Assembly (NCBI GenBank): GCA_016703945.1
Contig: JADJBC010000045.1
Span: 186,001-250,000, forward strand
From: Candidatus Aalborgicola danicus
Lineage (GTDB): Bacteria; Pseudomonadota; Gammaproteobacteria; Burkholderiales; Burkholderiaceae_C
Length of the DNA: 64,000 nucleotides
Direction of reading: 5' to 3'
Below the pieces are notes generated by a model. That model did not search any database. It saw only the letters and a program-made list of their open reading frames with translations, and was not told the DNA's origin. Shown here in pieces: positions 16,154 to 28,999 of this stretch. A program made the translations under genes and the position numbers. The first letter of the stretch is position 1, and each line of letters opens with the position of its first letter.

Positions 16154-16783
16154 TCAACTCGCAGGTTTGGGCTCAGGGGCAGAAGGCACCGTGACAAAGC
16201 GCAATACACACTGCGCCAGCATGCCATTCTCCCCGGGCTCGGAAAAGGTGCAGGCATTGACCCGAAACCGGCCTTTGACATGGGAACGAAAGTCCTGGAT
16301 CAAACGCAACACGTCGCCCTCATGGACGTCGCGCAATTCAAACTGCAGGTCGTGGACCAAGGGCTCCTCCCCCGCTCCCTGTGGCGTTGCCAGAGATGCA
16401 TTCGCGGGGGTTTGCGCATTCGCGTCCGCAACGGTTTTGGGCACCTGCAACTGGTATACCAAGGGTCCAGGCAGGCCCAGACGGCTGTGGCTGCCCAACA
16501 ACTCCTCCACCCACAATGGACGATCCGGCGAGCCCAGCAGGCCCTGGGCGCGCAAGCGCTCAAACCGCGCAATATGGCTACGGACATTGCGCAGGTCTTC
16601 CCGCTTGAGACTGATCTGGTCACGTTGCTGCTGGACGGCACCTCCCAACTGCATGACCTCGGTACCCACCGCGTTGGCCTGGATACTTAAGCCGACCACT
16701 GCGCCAACACACAACAGGGCCACCAAGGCCAGGGCGATCAGGCTGCGCCGCGCCGCAAAGAGTATGGGTTGCCAGCCAGTCAT
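16154..16783 (-). CDS. mshJ: MshJ/PilO-like assembly protein
   Basis: 209 residues: a single membrane helix (about 13-33), a coiled-coil stretch (about 38-75, with QQQRDQISLKREDL), then a small periplasmic domain, the PilO/GspM/MshJ layout. It overlaps the mshI-like gene by four bases (ATGA). PilO-type proteins pair with PilN and align the cytoplasmic-membrane complex with the secretin. The C-terminal Cys pair (NACTFSE and AQCVLRF) could form a disulphide. Confidence 0.72.
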   Translation of the reverse strand: MTGWQPILFAARRSLIALALVALLCVGAVVGLSIQANAVGTEVMQLGGAVQQQRDQISLKREDLRNVRSHIARFERLRAQGLLGSPDRPLWVEELLGSHSRLGLPGPLVYQLQVPKTVADANAQTPANASLATPQGAGEEPLVHDLQFELRDVHEGDVLRLIQDFRSHVKGRFRVNACTFSEPGENGMLAQCVLRFVTVPSAPEPKPAS

Positions 16784-18246
16784 TGGGGTACCACCGGTTT
16801 GGTTTCACTCTTCAGTGTGCCGGGCAACACCAGACACCAAGCGAACTGGCGCAAGGTGTCGGCTTGTCCAACATTGGCGGACCCAATGCCACCGTCTCGC
16901 AGGGCGCGAGACGAATCAAGCAGGACAGTGGCCCCGGGAATGGCCTTGATTTGATCGGACAGCTGCGTACTTTGCTGCAGTAACAAACGCGGACCCAGCT
17001 CGGCGCCAAAGGTCATAGACAGCTTGAGTTCCACCTTGCGCGCGGGCTCGGCCGCCGTTTCCGCTGGTGGCGCAGCGGCAGCGACAGTCCCTGGATCGCG
17101 TGGACACGGTATCGCCTGGGGTCCTATCAATTGCCATTCCAGGGAACGGACCCGTGCGTTGGGTACGCTGGCGATGGCGCGCGACAGTGCGACCAAATGG
17201 CTATTCAATTCCGGGGCACTTTCTATTTCGTCGGTGTCTAGCGCAAGCACCTTGCGCAAAAGCTCGGGCGACGCGCCAAACGAGGCGAGCGAACCATCCA
17301 ACTGTTCAATCTGGACAGCCAACTGTGTGGATGTGGTGTTCAAGCCAGCTCGCAGCCCCCGGTCACCCACAATGGAAACAACACTCCCACTGGCAACCAC
17401 AACCGCAGCCAGCACACTCACGCCCATGGCCAGGCCTGCCGCTTTTCGCACCTGTTGCGTCAGATAAGACGAGCGTAGCGCCAGCGGCGCCAACTGGCCG
17501 GCGGGCGACTTGCAAACGCGGTCAAACAGGGCGTCCCGCCAGCCCCCTTCGGAATCGGCCCAGCGCGGACTTGGAGGCTCAACGGCATCAATGCGGTCGC
17601 GCGACAGCACCGCCGCCAAGCCCTGGCGTGTTCCCAGCAAGAGCACCGCCAACCGGTCGCTGCCGCGCTCGATGACACGGGTGTTTTCCAGATGCCTGAC
17701 AGTTCGAACCACTTCGAGCGCCTGCTCGCTTGCCGAGTTGGAACCGGCCACCAAACGGGTCAAAACGGGGATGTGGTCTTTCAAAAAGACGATCCGCGTG
17801 CTGGCGGCTTGCCCCAACACGATCAGCAAGGTCCCAGGCAGGGACTTGGCCTGGCCCATTTGCGCCAGCAATACCGAAACACTCCACACCCCAACCACCG
17901 GCGTCTGCACCGATTCCATCGCAGCGGTCAGCCGGTTGGCAGGTTCAATGGCCATCAGAATCTGTTTGGGCGGAGCCAAGCGGTTCATCAGACTGCCTGA
18001 TGGGGCAAATTTCAATGCGGTGCGAAATGGACTCTCGGGAAACCGAGTGGCCAACTGCCGCTGGACAAAAAGATTGCGGTCGTTACCAAAAATGCGAGGG
18101 ACCGTAATTTCGACCAACGTCTCTTCGGTCAGGTCAGTTACCACCCACACCGGGTCCGACGCCGGGCCCGGCAATAGGCGCCACACTCCGCCTTGCTTTT
18201 CCCACCAGCTGGGTCCTTGCGCGTTAAGAAACAGTACGGTCGCCAT
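16780..18246 (-). CDS. mshI: MshI-like protein (PilM-PilN type fusion)
   Basis: 488 residues. The N-terminal 250 residues look like a PilM/GspL actin-like cytoplasmic domain (FLNAQ start, VEITVPRIFGNDRNLFVQRQ, then VWSVSVLLAQMG and TLLIVLGQ). A single membrane helix follows (about 275-298), then a coiled and periplasmic PilN/GspL-C-like part with RVRSLEWQLIG. So it joins the roles of PilM and PilN, as GspL and MshI do. It starts 4 bases after the platform gene and overlaps mshJ by four. Confidence 0.72.
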   Translation of the reverse strand: MATVLFLNAQGPSWWEKQGGVWRLLPGPASDPVWVVTDLTEETLVEITVPRIFGNDRNLFVQRQLATRFPESPFRTALKFAPSGSLMNRLAPPKQILMAIEPANRLTAAMESVQTPVVGVWSVSVLLAQMGQAKSLPGTLLIVLGQAASTRIVFLKDHIPVLTRLVAGSNSASEQALEVVRTVRHLENTRVIERGSDRLAVLLLGTRQGLAAVLSRDRIDAVEPPSPRWADSEGGWRDALFDRVCKSPAGQLAPLALRSSYLTQQVRKAAGLAMGVSVLAAVVVASGSVVSIVGDRGLRAGLNTTSTQLAVQIEQLDGSLASFGASPELLRKVLALDTDEIESAPELNSHLVALSRAIASVPNARVRSLEWQLIGPQAIPCPRDPGTVAAAAPPAETAAEPARKVELKLSMTFGAELGPRLLLQQSTQLSDQIKAIPGATVLLDSSRALRDGGIGSANVGQADTLRQFAWCLVLPGTLKSETKPVVPQ

Positions 18247-18250
18247 GGCT

Positions 18251-19449
18251 TCAGGTTTTCATCTTGGCGATCGTGTCGTAGATTGGGCCCAGGACGGCCA
18301 ACATGATCCATCCCAGAATAAGCCCCATTACGACCGTCAGCGCGGGCTCGATCATGGCCTGGACTCGGGCTATGGACTCGTCGATGTCGCGGGAATAAAA
18401 GTAACTGATGTTGGCCAGTGACTGGTCCAGCGCTCCGGTAGACTCACCCACCTTGATCATGCGAATGACAAACGGCGGGAACAGTTGTTCAGCTGCAAAA
18501 CTGGCCGAGATTGCGGTGCCGGTCAACACGCGGTCGCGTGCGCGGCGAATGGAGCTTTGAATCACCACATTCGACGATATTTTTCGCAGTAGACCAAACC
18601 GTCCGTCAGCGGAATGCCGGTGCGGTACATCAAACCCAAGGTATCGGCAAACCGCGCCAGCGTGAGCTTCTTGAGCACGGGACCAATCACCGGGATGGCA
18701 AGCTGCATTTCATGCAGCTTGTAACGCAAGGCCGGGTAGGCGGCGGACAAGGACAACACGCCAAACACCAGCAGCGGCGGCACCGTCAAAATGGCCCACC
18801 AGTAGTTTACAAAAAGGCCAGACAGCCCTATCAGCAACCGTGTTTGCAGGGGTATTTCCTGCCCCAGGTTGCTCAAAAATCCGATCAACTGTGGCACCAG
18901 GTAAATCATCAGGAAGAACACCACCCCGCCAATGACAACCATGACAAAGGCCGGGTAGGCCAGCAACTTCTTGGTCTGCGACTCCATTTCGTCCTGCCAC
19001 TTCAAAGACCGAACAATTTCCTTGAGCACGTCGGGCAACTGGCCGGTGACCTCACCCGAGCGGATCAGGTTAATGACCGTTTCGGTAAAAACACCGGGGA
19101 ACGCACCAACCGCCTCACCCAGTGTTGCACCTGCCTCGATTTTTTCAAAAAGCCCGCCCGAGAGTTGCCGACCCGCCGGGGTATCGGAGGCATCACGCAT
19201 GTCGGCCAGAGAATCCAAAATGGGCACACCCGCACGAACCAGCATCTCCAACTGGAACAAGAAACCCAACACATCGCGCCGCGGCATGCTTTTGACCGCG
19301 TTGGCGTGTTTGGCAATGGTTTTGGCCGACAACAAGGCCAGGTCCAGGCGCTTGAGCTGGGCCTCCAGGTCGGTCTCATGCAGCGCATCAATGCGGCCTT
19401 TGGCAATGCGGCCATCGTCGTGGGCAGCGCGGTACTCGTAGAGCGGCAT
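18251..19449 (-). pseudogene. mshG: MshG/GspF-like platform protein (first copy), frameshifted
   Basis: Two open frames share one family. The first (19449 to about 18580) runs from MPLYEYRAAHDDG through the first F domain and two helices to ADTLGLMYRTGIPLTDGLVYCEK; the second (to 18251) continues with VIQSSIRRARDRVLTG, IKVGESTGALDQSL and the last helix. They join if one A is added to the A5 run (minus strand; T5 at 18580-18584), giving EKISSNVV and a normal 399-residue protein. As written, translation stops at RRMW. Sequencing error, real loss or frameshifting at GAAAAAT are all possible. The neighbours on both sides are intact and tightly packed, which argues for a functional gene. Confidence 0.8.
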
Positions 19450-21161
19450 CAGTGAATGAGCTCGGTCAGGTCCACCACACGTCCCACCTCTTCCACGGTT
19501 GTGACCCCCTCTTTGACGCGGCGAAGTCCGTCTTCTGCCATGCTGACAAAACCTTGCTGGCGTACGTAGTCCAACATCAATTTAAGGCTGGCCCGTTGGG
19601 TAATCAGCTCATCCAGGGCGGCATCAAATTTCAGCAACTCCAGAATGGAAATGCGTCCCTTGTAACCCAAATTTTCACACGCAGGGCAGCCCACCGGGCG
19701 GTAGACCGAGTGTGGCTCACCTGGCGCCAAACCCAAGAGCTGAAGTTCAATAGCGCTAGGCTCATGGGGCACTTTGCAAGCCTTGCAAAGGCTGCGCAGC
19801 AAACGCTGGGCCACGATGCCAATCACGTTTCCGGCCAGAACCTCGGGCTTGATTCCCAAATCCACCAAACGTGGAATGGAACGAATGGCGGAATTGGTAT
19901 GCAGGGTGGAAAAAACCTGGTGGCCGGTCATGGCCGCGCGAAACGCCATTTCAGCCGTATCGTGGTCACGCACCTCACCGACCAAAATAATGTCGGGGTC
20001 CTGGCGCATCATGGAGCGAATGCCCTCGGCAAAGTCCATCTTGACCGCGTCCGACAGGGAGGTCTGGCGAATGACCGGCATGGGGTATTCCACCGGGTCT
20101 TCCAGCGTCATGATATTGACGCCCTCTGTGTTGAGGTGACCCAGGATGGAATACAAAGTAGTTGTTTTGCCGGACCCGGTGGGGCCTGTCACCAGCATGA
20201 TGCCCTCTGGTCGCGACAGCATCAATTGCATGGTGTTGTACTGGTCGTCAGACAGCCCAAGGCCGTCCAGCGGCACAATGCCGCGCTTGCGGTCCAGGAT
20301 ACGCAACACAAAATTTTCGCCATGGATAGTGGGTTGCACGGCGGAGCGAAAGTCCACCTGGCGACCGGAAATGGTCAAGGAGATCCGTCCGTCTTGCGGG
20401 GCGCGGGTTTCGGCAATGTTCATGCCCGCCATGACCTTGAGGCGAACCACCATGGCCGACCAGTAGCGCATGTGCAACGCCCGCACCTGGCGCAGCACGC
20501 CGTCAATGCGGTAACGGATACGCAGAAACTGGGGCTCCGGTTCAAAGTGGATGTCAGACGCACTGCGCAGCGTCGCATCAGCCAACAGGGAATCCACCAG
20601 TCGCACCACCGGATGGCTGTAGCCTTCGGTCTCCTGCATCAGACCGACCATGTCTACGGTGCCGGTTTCCAGCTCGTGCAAGATGCCGTCGATAGACAGC
20701 TCATGCCCGTAAAACTGTTCGATCGCTGTCAGTATCTCGGCACTGCTGGCCAGGCGCCACTGGATTCGGGGGCCACCGGCCAGCAGCGCGGTAATCTGAT
20801 CCACCGCAACGATGTGATTCGGGTTGGCACCCGCGATCACCAGCACATTGTTGGTGGTATCCAAGCTGACCGGAAACAGTGTATGGCGCTTGGCCATCGC
20901 CTTGGGAATCAGCGCCAGGGCCGCGGCGTTGGCCACCATGCCTTTGAGGCTGATGGCGGTCTCGCCCAGGTTGTCGGCCAGCGCACTGCGCATGGCGTCT
21001 TCTGTCAGGAATCCCAGAGCCACCAACGCTTCGCCAAGGGGTTTAGCGGAGCTTTTTTGCTCCATCAGCGCAATGTGCAATTGATCCTGGGTAATCATGC
21101 CCAGTTGGATCAGCCGGTCACCCAGGCGCAACGGGCGCGCAACGACCTTCGCGTCCGTCAT
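19449..21161 (-). CDS. mshE: GspE/PilB/MshE-like motor ATPase (first copy)
   Basis: 570 residues. The N-terminus has the MshEN pattern RLGDRLIQLGMITQDQL followed by ALMEQ with the Leu/Gln spacing of c-di-GMP binders, and a second half-repeat (LGEALVALGFLTEDAM). Walker A is GPTGSGKTTTL (near 326), Asp box LEDPVEY, Walker B ILVGEVRDHDT, His box STLHT, and a zinc site of CKAC and CPAC. It overlaps mshN by four bases and the platform gene by one, in the run with the secretin and MshI-J-K-like genes. It is clearly diverged from the copy at 5961-7715, so this is an old paralogue. Confidence 0.87.
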   Translation of the reverse strand: MTDAKVVARPLRLGDRLIQLGMITQDQLHIALMEQKSSAKPLGEALVALGFLTEDAMRSALADNLGETAISLKGMVANAAALALIPKAMAKRHTLFPVSLDTTNNVLVIAGANPNHIVAVDQITALLAGGPRIQWRLASSAEILTAIEQFYGHELSIDGILHELETGTVDMVGLMQETEGYSHPVVRLVDSLLADATLRSASDIHFEPEPQFLRIRYRIDGVLRQVRALHMRYWSAMVVRLKVMAGMNIAETRAPQDGRISLTISGRQVDFRSAVQPTIHGENFVLRILDRKRGIVPLDGLGLSDDQYNTMQLMLSRPEGIMLVTGPTGSGKTTTLYSILGHLNTEGVNIMTLEDPVEYPMPVIRQTSLSDAVKMDFAEGIRSMMRQDPDIILVGEVRDHDTAEMAFRAAMTGHQVFSTLHTNSAIRSIPRLVDLGIKPEVLAGNVIGIVAQRLLRSLCKACKVPHEPSAIELQLLGLAPGEPHSVYRPVGCPACENLGYKGRISILELLKFDAALDELITQRASLKLMLDYVRQQGFVSMAEDGLRRVKEGVTTVEEVGRVVDLTELIH

Positions 21162-22747
21162 TCTGTTGCCTCTGAGCGTGGTTCCAGGGACTGCTGTAAC
21201 TGCGTCGCCCGCGCGCGCGCGGATTCAATTTGTTGCGCGCCCAAAGGCGTTGGCGAGCGGGATTTGTTCAACAAGGCCCTGTCGTATTGTTCCAGCGCCT
21301 GCGCATAGTTGCCCAATCGGTCCAAGGCCACTGCCAGGTTGTAGCTGTGCCACGGATTGTTCGGCTCCAGCCCTTGCGCGCGGGAAAACGCCAACGCCGC
21401 TTCTGCCAGCAAACCGTCTTGCACCAGCGCGCCGGCCGCCAGGGCCTGCGCGGCGGCGGAGTCAGGTTGGCGCGCGGCAAGTGCTTTGGCGCGGTCACTG
21501 TTGGTGGCGCCATTGCTGACCGACTCCAGGGCGATCAGGCCCGCGTTGGCAACACTGTTGTTGGGGTCCAGGCGAAGGACTTTGCGATACAGCGCTTGTG
21601 CTTCTTCACGCCGCCCTTTGCTGTGTGCCACGTAAGCCAGACCCAGGAGTGCATCACGCTCCATCGGGTTGGCCGCCAATGCTGCGCCGTAGGCCAGTGC
21701 TGCATCATCGAGTCGACCGTCCAGCAATGCCGAATAACCTTGCTCCAGACTGCCCTGGCTGCTGACTTTCGGCGAAAACACGGGGGGCGGTGAAGTGGGC
21801 CGCAACGCAAGCTCTTTGGACTGGGTCGCCGCTGGCTTGGCGCTCGGGGACGTGGGCAAAGGCGCAGAAGTGGCACCAGCGTCCACCACCACACGACCCG
21901 ATGGAGGATTCGTTCCGGCGACCGGGGTAACAGGCGGGGTCGGTACCGATGCCGGTATGTCGGAAGGCAATTTGGCTGCGATTGCGGGGTCGACGGACGG
22001 GTTGGGCGCGGACGCCGATACCTCCGGTGCAGGTGCAGGCACTTGCACTGGCAAAGCCGGGGGAACGACGGCCACTGATGACGTGCCGGTAAGGCCCAGC
22101 AGACGCTCCGGGTCCCCCCACATCCCAAACAAAAAACTGCCCAGGCCCAAAGCCAAAGCTGTCGCAACACCACCCAGAATCAAAACTCGTCGACTCCGTG
22201 GTGATTGAGCCGAAGCGGTCGTCGCGTACGCATTTCGAATCGCGTTGGCGGTCGCTTTGGGATTCACTGGCGCCGCAGGCCTGGCAATCTGCGCCTCACT
22301 GGTGTTTGCATTGGTCCGCGTCGAGGTCTCTACCGTTGGCGAAGTCCATGAAGGGGGGGCTGAAGTTGCGGGTGGTGTTGGGGCTGCCACCGGGGCTGGC
22401 GCTTCGGGCAGACGCGGATGGACATGGGTCTGCCCACTTTCAACCACCGGCGTGTGTGCTGCTCCCGCTGCAACAAAAGGGTTAGGCTCCAATTCAAGTT
22501 CCAACGCCATCGGTTCTGCAACCGACGTGGTGGGCGGTGGTGATGATTCTGGTGGTTTGATCGAAGGCTGGGACGGCACCTCTGTGACTGAGGCCAACGG
22601 AGGGAAGTCAGCCGTTGCTTGGCCCGGTGCCGGCGTCAGCCGGATTTTGCCGTCAGTTTGTGGCCCCGCCGCCGCATTGGCGGCAGCCAATGTCGCTTTT
22701 TCCTTGTCCTTGCTGGCGCGTTGAAGGGCATCAAGCAGGAGACTCAT
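21158..22747 (-). CDS. mshN: MshN-like TPR protein
   Basis: 529 residues. A cytoplasmic N-terminus (MSLLLDALQRASKDKEKA, the usual opening of this family) runs into a long Pro/Ala/Ser-rich region; one membrane helix lies at about 188-208 (VLILGGVATALALGLG) and is followed by another Pro-rich spacer and C-terminal TPR repeats (about 330-510, e.g. GYSALLDGRLDDAALAYGAA). MshN is needed for MSHA assembly and is thought to act in the periplasm next to the secretin. It overlaps mshL and mshE by four bases each. Confidence 0.78.
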   Translation of the reverse strand: MSLLLDALQRASKDKEKATLAAANAAAGPQTDGKIRLTPAPGQATADFPPLASVTEVPSQPSIKPPESSPPPTTSVAEPMALELELEPNPFVAAGAAHTPVVESGQTHVHPRLPEAPAPVAAPTPPATSAPPSWTSPTVETSTRTNANTSEAQIARPAAPVNPKATANAIRNAYATTASAQSPRSRRVLILGGVATALALGLGSFLFGMWGDPERLLGLTGTSSVAVVPPALPVQVPAPAPEVSASAPNPSVDPAIAAKLPSDIPASVPTPPVTPVAGTNPPSGRVVVDAGATSAPLPTSPSAKPAATQSKELALRPTSPPPVFSPKVSSQGSLEQGYSALLDGRLDDAALAYGAALAANPMERDALLGLAYVAHSKGRREEAQALYRKVLRLDPNNSVANAGLIALESVSNGATNSDRAKALAARQPDSAAAQALAAGALVQDGLLAEAALAFSRAQGLEPNNPWHSYNLAVALDRLGNYAQALEQYDRALLNKSRSPTPLGAQQIESARARATQLQQSLEPRSEATE

Positions 22748-24612
22748 GGCTGGGTCTGCGGAAGGTAAAACTCGGGTCGTGTGGGCTGGGTCGGTCGGTC
22801 CATGGCGTCACGGGCTTCCTGCATCACATCACGGTAGGCTTTGAAGTCACCATTCAAACTGGCATCCTGGAGCACCGTTGGCCGCAGGAAAATCACCAGT
22901 TCGGTTTTCTTGCTGGACTCGTCACGGTACTTGAACAGATTGCCCAGGCCCGGCAGGCGATTGAGAATTGGCACCTCGTCGGAATTGTTGTTACGCGAGT
23001 CTTGCATCAGTCCACCCAGAATGGCAATTCCACCCGACTGCACCCGCAAGACCGACTCCATTTCACGCGTCTGGACCTCCGGGATGCGGTTGCCAACACC
23101 ATACTGCGCCAAGGTGGGGCTTGGATCGTTGGCGTATCCGGTAATGCGGCTGATGGTCGGACGCAGATTCAAAATCACTTCATTCGACTCGCTGATTTGT
23201 GGCGTGACTGACATCAGCAACCCGATGGGCACGGTATTGATGACGGTGTTGTAAGTCGCCGGTGTAGCGGCCGCTGTGGTCGTTGCAGCAGTGCCTGCGG
23301 TTACCGACACCGTGAAATAGACTTTGTTGTCGACCACCTTGAGCACACTGCTCTGGTTGTTGAGCACCGAAATCTTGGGGCTGGAGAGCACCCGCAGGGT
23401 TCCGAACGACTCCAGCATATTCAGAATGCCGGTCAGGTCATACCCCTTGAAGATGCTGGGCCCGTTCAAGGTGAGCGAAGTGAGCGAGCTGACCAGACCG
23501 CCGGTTTGCAACCCAGCTGACGGCCCGGCCGGGCGGACCGAAAAGGAGGAGTCAAAAGCCGTGCCTCCGGGTTTGATGAGCGACCAATCAATGCCTTGCT
23601 GGTAGCGGTTGGACAGGTCCACTTCCACAATGGTTGCTTCGATCAAAACCTGTCGCCGTGCGGAACGCATGACCCGATCCACAAAATCCCGAACCTTGTC
23701 GTGTTGGGTTTGGGTTGCGCGCACACTGATATACCCGGCCTCTGCATTCGACATGACCGAAGCAGCTTCCCGGAACACGGTACGACCGGCGCCGGCAATC
23801 ACATTGGAGTTACTATTCGCGGCATTGGGTGCAGCCCCTCCCGCCGCGGCGGCGGCTGGTGCTTGTGCAGGGGTGGTTGCGGCGGCTGCAGCACTGGCGG
23901 GAATCACCTTGTCGGTCTCACGCAACATATCCCGAATGTTATTCACCAGCGTGTCCCAAAAATTGTTGTTGGACCGGCTGGTAATTTCCGACGTGGACGC
24001 GTTGCTGCCTGTGCCGCCCCCACCTGATTGGCCGGGCGCCGAACCGGTGCTGGCCACATTGGTCGATGTGCTGATCGAAATGGCTGAATTGCGCTGAATG
24101 TTCGGATAGTCGACGCGGTAATTTTTCAGATAGGGCAGGTCTGGCAGGATGGACAGGTTGTTGCCCTGCATCTCGTACCGCAAATCCACCTGGCGGGCAA
24201 CCCGCTCCAGTATCTCGGTCAGGGTTTGGTCCCGAACGTTCATGGTCACGGTGCCGGTAATGCTGGGATGGATGTCGACATTGATTCGGGCGTCACGGGC
24301 CAGGGCAAACAACAGATCCTGCACATTGACGTTTTGCATCACCACGCTGTAGACCTCCTGCTTGGGAGTCACACGGGGAGGCGGCGGCAAAGGTGGCGCA
24401 ATTGCGAATTCCGGCGCACTGCCAACCACGACCGGTGCCGCCTGCAAATGGGTATTGGAGATGGGCGGGGCGGGGGGGGCAGCGCAGGCTGCGACCAACA
24501 CTGTCACGGAAAAACACGCTGCACGGCGCAGGGCGTTTGGATCGGCCAACGAGCGACCAGTGGTAGCTGCGAAACGGTTCAAGATAGTTGATCCTGTCGT
24601 ATTTTGTTCCAC
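22744..24612 (-). CDS. mshL: MshL-like outer-membrane secretin
   Basis: 622 residues. The signal region ends in the lipobox-like LVAAC, so a secretin lipoprotein is likely. An N-terminal STN/secretin-and-TonB short domain (VQDLLFALARDARINVDIHP) is followed by a Gly/Ser/Ala-rich insert of about 90 residues, an N1-type domain (DFVDRVMRSARRQVLIEATI) and the C-terminal secretin barrel region (VLSSPKISVLNNQSS, then GGLMQDS and VPILNRLPGLGNLFKY). It forms the outer-membrane pore. Only one secretin is visible although two motor sets exist, so it probably serves both. Confidence 0.87.
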   Translation of the reverse strand: MEQNTTGSTILNRFAATTGRSLADPNALRRAACFSVTVLVAACAAPPAPPISNTHLQAAPVVVGSAPEFAIAPPLPPPPRVTPKQEVYSVVMQNVNVQDLLFALARDARINVDIHPSITGTVTMNVRDQTLTEILERVARQVDLRYEMQGNNLSILPDLPYLKNYRVDYPNIQRNSAISISTSTNVASTGSAPGQSGGGGTGSNASTSEITSRSNNNFWDTLVNNIRDMLRETDKVIPASAAAAATTPAQAPAAAAAGGAAPNAANSNSNVIAGAGRTVFREAASVMSNAEAGYISVRATQTQHDKVRDFVDRVMRSARRQVLIEATIVEVDLSNRYQQGIDWSLIKPGGTAFDSSFSVRPAGPSAGLQTGGLVSSLTSLTLNGPSIFKGYDLTGILNMLESFGTLRVLSSPKISVLNNQSSVLKVVDNKVYFTVSVTAGTAATTTAAATPATYNTVINTVPIGLLMSVTPQISESNEVILNLRPTISRITGYANDPSPTLAQYGVGNRIPEVQTREMESVLRVQSGGIAILGGLMQDSRNNNSDEVPILNRLPGLGNLFKYRDESSKKTELVIFLRPTVLQDASLNGDFKAYRDVMQEARDAMDRPTQPTRPEFYLPQTQP

Positions 24613-26023
24613 GTCCGAACCATCGGCTTGTTAGCCTTCAGGGGCGCTGGTAAATCGATCAACGCTGCATTGGCTTTGGCGCTGCTGGGGTAATTGCCCA
24701 CGAACACTGCGACAAAGTCTTTTCCATTGTAATGACTAAGTTGCGCGTAGATCTGTTTGGGATCGACCTGCCGCGACAGGGACTCCATGAAGGCCGCTGC
24801 GGAGGGCTCACGCGGCAACGCGGCAATTTGCACGGTGTATCCGGTCAACTCGCCGCTTTTTAACTGCGCTTGGGTGCTTTTTATAAGGGGCATCAAGACC
24901 ACCAACCACGGCGGTGTAGCCGAAGACGTGTCAGGCGACGGAGCGCTTGCGACCGACGCTGCGGCAGTCGGCGCGGGAAGGACGGGTGGCGCCAGACTCT
25001 GGGGAGCGGGCGCGGGCGCAGGTGTCGGCGTCGGTACGACGGCCGCCACTGAGGCACCGGAGCAGAGGCGACCGCAAAGCCTGCTACCGGTGCTGGGGCA
25101 CTGGCGGTTTGCCGCGTCCATACCACTCCGGCCAACACCAACATACCCACCACACCCACAGCAACCCAAGCCCACACCCTTGGCAGTTGCCACGGCGAGG
25201 GTGCAGCAATGTCGTCATGTAGCTCGGACACTGCGACCCGAACCTGCTCAATCTGCACCGAGGGCTTCCCTAACGCATAGGCTGCCAGCAGGGCTTTGTC
25301 CGCCAGCAAGTTGATGCGCCGTGCCCGACCGCCCGAAGCCTTGATCAGCAAGGCCATGGCAGCAGGCGCAAAAAGGGTGCCGCCCCGCCAGCCGGCTGCG
25401 CGCAACCGGTGGTCGACATAGGCCGCCACGTCGTCGGCTGTCAGAGGCGTAAGTTCAAAACGATGGATCACGCGGTCACGGACTTGGCGCATCCGGCGGT
25501 CGCCCAGGGTTTCGTCCAGTTCCGGCTGCCCAAACAACATGATATTGAGAAGTTTGTGCTGTTCGGTTTCCAAATTGGACAACAACCGGACCTCTTCCAG
25601 TGACTCGGGTGGCATGGCATGGGCTTCATCAATCACCAGAAGCACACGCTGGCCCCCTGAATGGCGACTCAACAGTTCCTGGTGCAGCGCAGCCAGGCGG
25701 GCTTCGGTCGACGTCGGCAGATTCGTCAGGCCCAACTCGCGACCTATGGCCCCCAGAATTTCATCCCGGCTAAAGCTCGGATTCGCCAGGTAAATGGTGC
25801 AGATGGTGCTGGGCAGTCGACTCAACACGAGGCGCGCCAGCATGGTCTTGCCGCTGCCAACCTCGGCCACCAACGTCATGATGCCTTCTTCATGTTGTGC
25901 CACATGCAATAACGCGGACAGGATGTCGCCCCGGCGTCCACCGGAGAAAAAGAAACCCAAGTCCGGCGTTATTTGAAACGGCGGCTTGGCCAAGCCAAAG
26001 TGGTCCAGGTACAAGGATGACAT
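24579..26023 (-). pseudogene. mshM: MshM/ExeA-like ATPase with C-terminal SPOR domain, frameshifted
   Basis: The first frame (26023 to about 25065) encodes an ExeA-type AAA ATPase: LYLDHFGLAKPPFQITPD start, Walker A EVGSGKTMLAR, Walker B LLVIDEAH, a sensor region, then a membrane helix (about 290-310). After AVASAPVP this frame becomes an Arg-rich tail ending at 24893. The other frame takes over with a Pro/Ala linker and a SPOR-like domain (YTVQIAALPREPSAAAFMESL, DFVAVFVGNYPS) ending at 24579. Adding one base near 25065 joins them into 481 residues. The SPOR part has no start of its own, which supports a single original gene. It leads the assembly operon and overlaps mshL by 34 bases. Confidence 0.78.
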
Positions 26024-26073
26024 TGAAACTCCTCAGTCCGGGATTCTGGCATGCTTCACAGCCTCGACGTGAT

Positions 26074-28971
<2,898 letters not shown>

Positions 28972-28999
28972 GCATCTCACCTGTAAAAAAGCTAGGCAG

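Noticed and set aside
19452..21308. A 618-codon plus-strand frame opposite the first motor ATPase
   Set aside because: His/Gln-rich translation without domains, entirely covered by the ATPase gene with intact motifs.
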